From contig SFNM01000078.1 in the NCBI GenBank assembly GCA_004552725.1, positions 1 through 9,118 of the forward strand: a stretch of DNA of 9,118 nucleotides. Reading direction: 5' to 3'. The DNA is from Bacteroidales bacterium (GTDB taxonomy: Bacteria; Bacteroidota; Bacteroidia; Bacteroidales; Muribaculaceae). The translations under genes and the position numbers were made by a program. Each line of letters opens with the position of its first letter. Position 1 is the stretch's first letter. Positions 6,000-9,118 of the stretch are shown one piece after another. Below the pieces are notes generated by a model. It was not told the origin of the DNA, did no database searches, and saw only the letters and a list, made by a program, of their open reading frames with translations.

Positions 6000-8966
6000 T
6001 TATTTGTATGATGATTTTTGCATTTTGCAGCTCTTCGGCACCGGGAAGGAGCCCTTGATGCCGTCCAAGCTCCATGTATTAAACGAGTCGTTGAAATGCC
6101 AGCTGCGGGGGTAATGCGACGGCTGACATAATTGGCTGAGACTCATTGATGTACTTTCATAGTATATCTCATCGGGGAATGCCTCTCTCAAGAAGTACAC
6201 ATCCGAGAGCGTGGTCAGGTGTTCGATATCGAAGATGGGCGAGAGCCACCCGCTGCCGATGCTTAGACAGCACTGCAGTGAACTATGCGAATCGCTGCGG
6301 CCCACCAAGCCGGCTCCGCGGTGCTTAGAGCCCACGTAAGCACCGGTGTTGAGGCAGTCGGCCACGAAGCCGAGTTGCTGCAAGTGGCCGATGATACCGC
6401 CCACGTTATCAGAGGCATCGGCACTAACATTGCCCATGTTGGCACATTGCGTCACCGATATCACATTCTCTTGATAGTCGTCGCAATTCTCCGCGATGGC
6501 ATTGATGCCGCCGACTGTGGTGCTCAAACCACCTGCCACGCCTACCCATATTGCAGCAGTGCCTTCCGGCGCCACAAAGAAGCTGGCGACAAATGCCGTA
6601 GTCGAAATCGCGAGGGTGGAAACACCTACAATAGTGTGAATTATCGCCAACGCCTTCTTGAACTTGGTCACGTCCTTGGCGCGAGCCTCGCGCTCTTCAC
6701 ACAAATAATAATTGAACGCCTCTCGGTCGGAATCCGAGCTGTGGTAAGTGTCCATCACGTCCTCCAAGTTCGCAAAGTAGGAATCGACCGATTCGTGGTC
6801 TAAGCCCGCGAAAAGCTCTACGTTGCCGAAAGCCGTTTGCCGCAGGCTATGAATTCGGGCCACGGTGGTATTGTCGCGCTCGGTGGCCTCGCTTATGATA
6901 ATGGCTCGCAAATGCTCGCGCTCTTCTTTGGAAAGATAGAAAGCCAATGACAAGGATTTATCCAGCCAGTCGGCTATAAGCGTGACGGCATCAAATCCTA
7001 TTTCAATGACATGTGCCACCTTGTGAATCTTCTCCCAGTTCTCAATTTCCAACACGATTTCAAACCGATGTGTACGCTCCACCGCCTCGGGGCCGGTCTC
7101 GGCCAAGCCAACGCTGAACACACCGAGCACCACTTCCACCGCGCCCACTATGCAGTTGATAGTGTTTTTAATCTTCCATTTGCGCGGGTCGCCCACTTCG
7201 CCTACGATGCCTCCGGTGGGGCCGCTGCCGGTGTTGGTAATGTTGCCCATATTGCTGCAGTAGTTAATTACGGTTTGACTGCCTGCCAGAGCCACCACAC
7301 CGCCTGCGTAATTGGCATTGGTAGTGATTTCGCCGGCATTTTGGCTAGAGAACAGGGTGCCCCAAGTGGTTTTGCCAACCACACCGCCCACACAGTCGGC
7401 ATGGGTAGCGGTGATTTTGCCTGTGTTGATGGCGTCATGCACCACCGACACCGAGGTATTGCCCACGATGCCGCCCACGATGGCATCGTGGGCTGTGGCC
7501 GTCACCGCGCCGGTGTTGTACAGCGCCACGCCGCCAAACTGTCCTTCGCCGCACACGCCGCCCACGGAGGAGTAGCCGCTCACGGCGCCTTCGTTGCCGC
7601 ACGATTTCATCACTATATTGTTGCAGTAGCCCAAATCGGCCGAGGCGCACGAACTGCCGGCAATGCCGCCCACGCCCACATGGCCGCTCACCGCGCCGTA
7701 GTTGTGGCTGGTGCAGATAAACGCCGGGCCGGTGCCGCCGACGATGCCGCCGGTGCCGAGAAAACCGTTTTCAGTGTCGGAGCCGTTGGAATTGTACATG
7801 GTGCTGCCGGCGATGGCGCCGCGGTTTTCGCAGCTCACCATCATAAGGGTGTCGCACGAGCCCGCAATGCCACCGCAGCCGGTGTACTCCGAGGTGACGT
7901 TGCCGATGTTGCAACTGCTGCGAATCGAGGTGGCGGAAAACAGCGAGCCGGTGCCCAAGATACCGCCGACGCCGTAGCCGCCGCGCACCTCGGTGCCGTT
8001 ATTATAGCAACTGTCAATCATTACACTTGCGTTGGGGTCGACCAGACCCACCAAGCCGCCGATGCCGGCGCTGCCGGCAGCACCGGAAACGCTACCGCCG
8101 GTGGTGGTGCATTTCAGCAGATAGGTCATCGAGCGACGGTCGCCGCGCGTCACTGCTGCGCCTACAATCGAGCCTACGGCAAATTCGCCGTCAACATCTG
8201 CATTTACCAGCACCACATTGCAAATGGTAGCTGATTCGGTATGGCCAAACAGACCCACGCCGCAGGTGCGGTTGCGTACAATCCACAAACCCTTGATTTT
8301 ACGTTTATTACCATCATAAACGCCTCGGAATGGACACACATTCTGGTTGCCAATTGGTTCCCAGCCATATTGCTTATGCGCTTCAAACGACGGCATTTCT
8401 AAATCAATGTCACAGAACTGTCTGAAGCAGGTGGTATCTTTGAGTAAGGTATTGGTATTCTGGCTGTTAGTTATGTCGCGCAGACGCGCCAAGTGCGTAG
8501 CGCTACTTATCACAAACGGATCCGCCTTGCTGCCCGAGCCATATAACTGAAAATCACTGTTGTAATTATCAATAATCTCAGCGGTAGTTTCGTTACTGCT
8601 CACACGGATACGACAGCCCAAACCATAACCTGTGCCATCATCACTTTCCTCCTCGGAATCAGCAAGATACATCAGCCGATAATCACCCGCTTTAAGACCC
8701 TCATTCAGAGTCAACTTCGACACTCCATCAATACGAGTGTGCGTGCCTGAACGCTTCACCACACTACCTGTGCCCGAGCGCATCACTAATACAAAACTTG
8801 ATTGCCGAAAGCCATCCATGCCATTGGGTAGCACAATCTCTTTCAATCGGCCACCATACACATCACTCCCTACGTTCTCTCCGTCAGGCAACAATTCCTC
8901 ATCGCTACAAGCACAAAACAACGCAACAAATGTGATCGCTAAAAAAACGAATCTCTTGACCATCAT
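6000..8966 (-). CDS. GLUG-repeat surface lipoprotein A with a large helical insertion (first gene of operon)
   Basis: Predicted 988-residue surface lipoprotein, function unknown. I start it at ATG 8966 (M-M-V-K-R-F-V-F...). A longer frame from TTG 8996 would read through the promoter -7 box and put ten odd residues before the signal peptide. Signal peptide residues 1-19, lipidated Cys20 (preceded by F-C-A, a slightly unusual lipobox), then acidic S-D-E-E. Residues about 21-140 form an N-terminal domain ending before GSGSKADPFVI (143-153). YGWEPIG (200-206) and FRGVYDGNKRKIKGL (213-227) are the classical GLUG-module entry. About twelve repeats follow (for example VGLFG 237, IGGLVG 302, VGGILG 333, VGGIAG 432, VGGIVG 497, TGGIVG 584). 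Residues about 601-836 are a helical insert, not GLUG sequence. Two more repeats (VGGIIG 855, GAGLVG 884) and a cap with a W-S-L-D-G-I-K-G-S-F-P end complete it. It is the promoter-proximal gene and stops 10 nt before gene B. Confidence 0.9.
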   Translation of the reverse strand: MMVKRFVFLAITFVALFCACSDEELLPDGENVGSDVYGGRLKEIVLPNGMDGFRQSSFVLVMRSGTGSVVKRSGTHTRIDGVSKLTLNEGLKAGDYRLMYLADSEEESDDGTGYGLGCRIRVSSNETTAEIIDNYNSDFQLYGSGSKADPFVISSATHLARLRDITNSQNTNTLLKDTTCFRQFCDIDLEMPSFEAHKQYGWEPIGNQNVCPFRGVYDGNKRKIKGLWIVRNRTCGVGLFGHTESATICNVVLVNADVDGEFAVGSIVGAAVTRGDRRSMTYLLKCTTTGGSVSGAAGSAGIGGLVGLVDPNASVMIDSCYNNGTEVRGGYGVGGILGTGSLFSATSIRSSCNIGNVTSEYTGCGGIAGSCDTLMMVSCENRGAIAGSTMYNSNGSDTENGFLGTGGIVGGTGPAFICTSHNYGAVSGHVGVGGIAGSSCASADLGYCNNIVMKSCGNEGAVSGYSSVGGVCGEGQFGGVALYNTGAVTATAHDAIVGGIVGNTSVSVVHDAINTGKITATHADCVGGVVGKTTWGTLFSSQNAGEITTNANYAGGVVALAGSQTVINYCSNMGNITNTGSGPTGGIVGEVGDPRKWKIKNTINCIVGAVEVVLGVFSVGLAETGPEAVERTHRFEIVLEIENWEKIHKVAHVIEIGFDAVTLIADWLDKSLSLAFYLSKEEREHLRAIIISEATERDNTTVARIHSLRQTAFGNVELFAGLDHESVDSYFANLEDVMDTYHSSDSDREAFNYYLCEEREARAKDVTKFKKALAIIHTIVGVSTLAISTTAFVASFFVAPEGTAAIWVGVAGGLSTTVGGINAIAENCDDYQENVISVTQCANMGNVSADASDNVGGIIGHLQQLGFVADCLNTGAYVGSKHRGAGLVGRSDSHSSLQCCLSIGSGWLSPIFDIEHLTTLSDVYFLREAFPDEIYYESTSMSLSQLCQPSHYPRSWHFNDSFNTWSLDGIKGSFPVPKSCKMQKSSYK
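6453..7163 (-). other. Helical, partly hydrophobic domain inserted in the GLUG beta-helix of lipoprotein A
   Basis: About 235 residues (601-836 of the 988-residue protein) lack the GG-x-x-G pattern. In order: a hydrophobic stretch NTINCIVGAVEVVLGVFSVG (7101-7166), a long charged amphipathic region rich in E, R, K and L with likely helices (for example EEREHLRAIIISEATER), then a hydrophobic hairpin (about 6489-6662). The hairpin has a first arm ALAIIHTIVGVSTLAISTTA..., a short turn A-P-E-G-T and a glycine-rich second arm AIWVGVAGGLSTTVGGI. GLUG sequence stops right after TGGIVG and resumes at V-T-Q-C-A-N-M-G-N-V, so the insert sits in the connection between a GGxxG turn and the following CxNxG strand. 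The reading frame is continuous, so it is a true domain insertion rather than an assembly join. I recognise no family; the helical assignment is from composition and periodicity. Confidence 0.7.
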
Positions 8967-8993
8967 ACAATTACAAAACTTGAATATCGCTTG

Positions 8994-9026
8994 CAAAGAT
9001 AATAAAAAATCCTAATTCCGGCACAA
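8994..9026 (-). promoter_or_regulatory. Bacteroidota-type promoter of the lipoprotein operon
   Basis: On the minus strand TATCTTTG (9001 to 8994) matches the Bacteroidota -7 consensus TAnnTTTG perfectly. A TTG at 9026-9024 stands 22 nt upstream, close to the usual -33 spacing; a stronger TTTTG at 9033-9029 lies a little too far away. Transcription would start around 8985-8990, leaving a leader of roughly 20-25 nt before ATG 8966. Known sigma factor preference for this box in the phylum is the basis; the start site itself is inferred. It appears to be the only promoter for all three genes. Confidence 0.65.
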
Positions 9027-9062
9027 GACAAAATTAAGGTGCATAAATTTTAGAGAAAGTGT

Positions 9063-9070
9063 TAAATTTG
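9063..9070 (+). promoter_or_regulatory. Promoter -7 box of the divergent plus-strand gene
   Basis: TAAATTTG matches TAnnTTTG exactly and is followed by C-A-G-T and then ATG at 9075, only 4 nt after the box. I see no good TTTG or TTG at the -33 distance (around 9039-9044), so the upstream half is weak. If used, the transcript would begin at or almost at the start codon, giving a leaderless or near-leaderless message. The AT-rich region could also produce this match by chance. Confidence 0.45.
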
Positions 9071-9074
9071 CAGT

Positions 9075-9118
9075 ATGAAAACTGCAGATGTAATATGGAT
9101 GTGCCTACCCGAAGGGTT
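9075..9118 (+). CDS. Start of a divergent gene, cut by the window edge; possibly an IS transposase N-terminus
   Basis: ATG at 9075 opens a frame that runs to the window end: M-K-T-A-D-V-I-W-M-C-L-P-E-G. It points away from the lipoprotein operon and has a -7 box just upstream. The short 'LPEG' start preceded by a hydrophobic helix resembles, from memory, the beginning of the first protein of ISAon1-type transposases of Bacteroidota. Fourteen residues are too few to establish this, and I could not identify a terminal inverted repeat upstream. Another small cytoplasmic protein is equally possible. No signal peptide is present. Confidence 0.4.
   Translation, partial: MKTADVIWMCLPEG

Noticed and set aside
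6453..7163. Helical insert as a frameshift or inserted mobile element
   Set aside because: The frame is continuous with good coding character. No terminal repeats or target duplication are visible, and GLUG sequence resumes in register.
7011..8234. 407-codon plus-strand open frame opposite gene A
   Set aside because: It lies wholly antisense to GLUG repeats. Its protein is rich in A, H, G and V with no domain, because the complement of codons for GG-x-x-G is stop-poor. The sense frame has a signal peptide and ordered domains.
6000..8966. IgA-type (M26) peptidase, because GLUG motifs occur in some of those proteases
   Set aside because: No zinc-binding HExxH motif or protease domain is present in any of the three proteins.

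Overview
The window looks like Bacteroidales (Bacteroidota) chromosome. Three things support this. There are two matches to the phylum-specific -7 promoter box TAnnTTTG. There are three lipoproteins whose mature N-termini carry the acidic surface-export signature seen in this phylum (C-S-D-D or C-S-D-E-E). The proteins are built of GLUG repeats, which are common in gut Bacteroidales surface proteins. Genus cannot be read from the sequence; a gut commensal (Muribaculaceae, Prevotella or Bacteroides type) is an inference.

Layout. Almost the whole window is one minus-strand operon of three large lipoprotein genes, read right to left from a promoter at about 8994-9026. Gene A (8966 to 6000, 988 aa) is followed after 10 nt by gene B (5989 to 3059, 976 aa), then after 26 nt by gene C (3032 to 96, 978 aa). 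Neither short gap holds a recognisable promoter, so co-transcription is likely. B and C are tandem paralogues, colinear end to end with only about three single-residue indels. A is a more distant relative with the same plan: lipoprotein signal, a short N-terminal domain, a 'G-[ST]-x-x-[DN]-P-[YF]-x-I' module entry, a run of GLUG repeats and a C-terminal cap. Gene A has one striking extra: about 235 residues of helical, partly very hydrophobic sequence inserted between two GLUG repeats near its C-terminal end.

Edges. At the right end a divergent plus-strand gene begins at 9075, immediately behind its own -7 box; only 14 codons are in the window and they weakly resemble the start of an ISAon1-type transposase. 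At the left end the first 66 bases keep one plus-strand frame open to a stop, possibly the tail of a convergent gene. A weak bulged hairpin lies at 25-63, just past gene C.

How the genes may work together (inference). Three co-expressed, probably surface-anchored beta-helix-like lipoproteins suggest a cell-surface adhesive or ligand-binding set, with A as the odd member carrying a possibly membrane-active or partner-binding helical domain. No SusC/SusD, glycosidase, protease or secretion gene is in view, so no substrate or partner can be named. I found no tRNA, rRNA, CRISPR array or complete insertion sequence.
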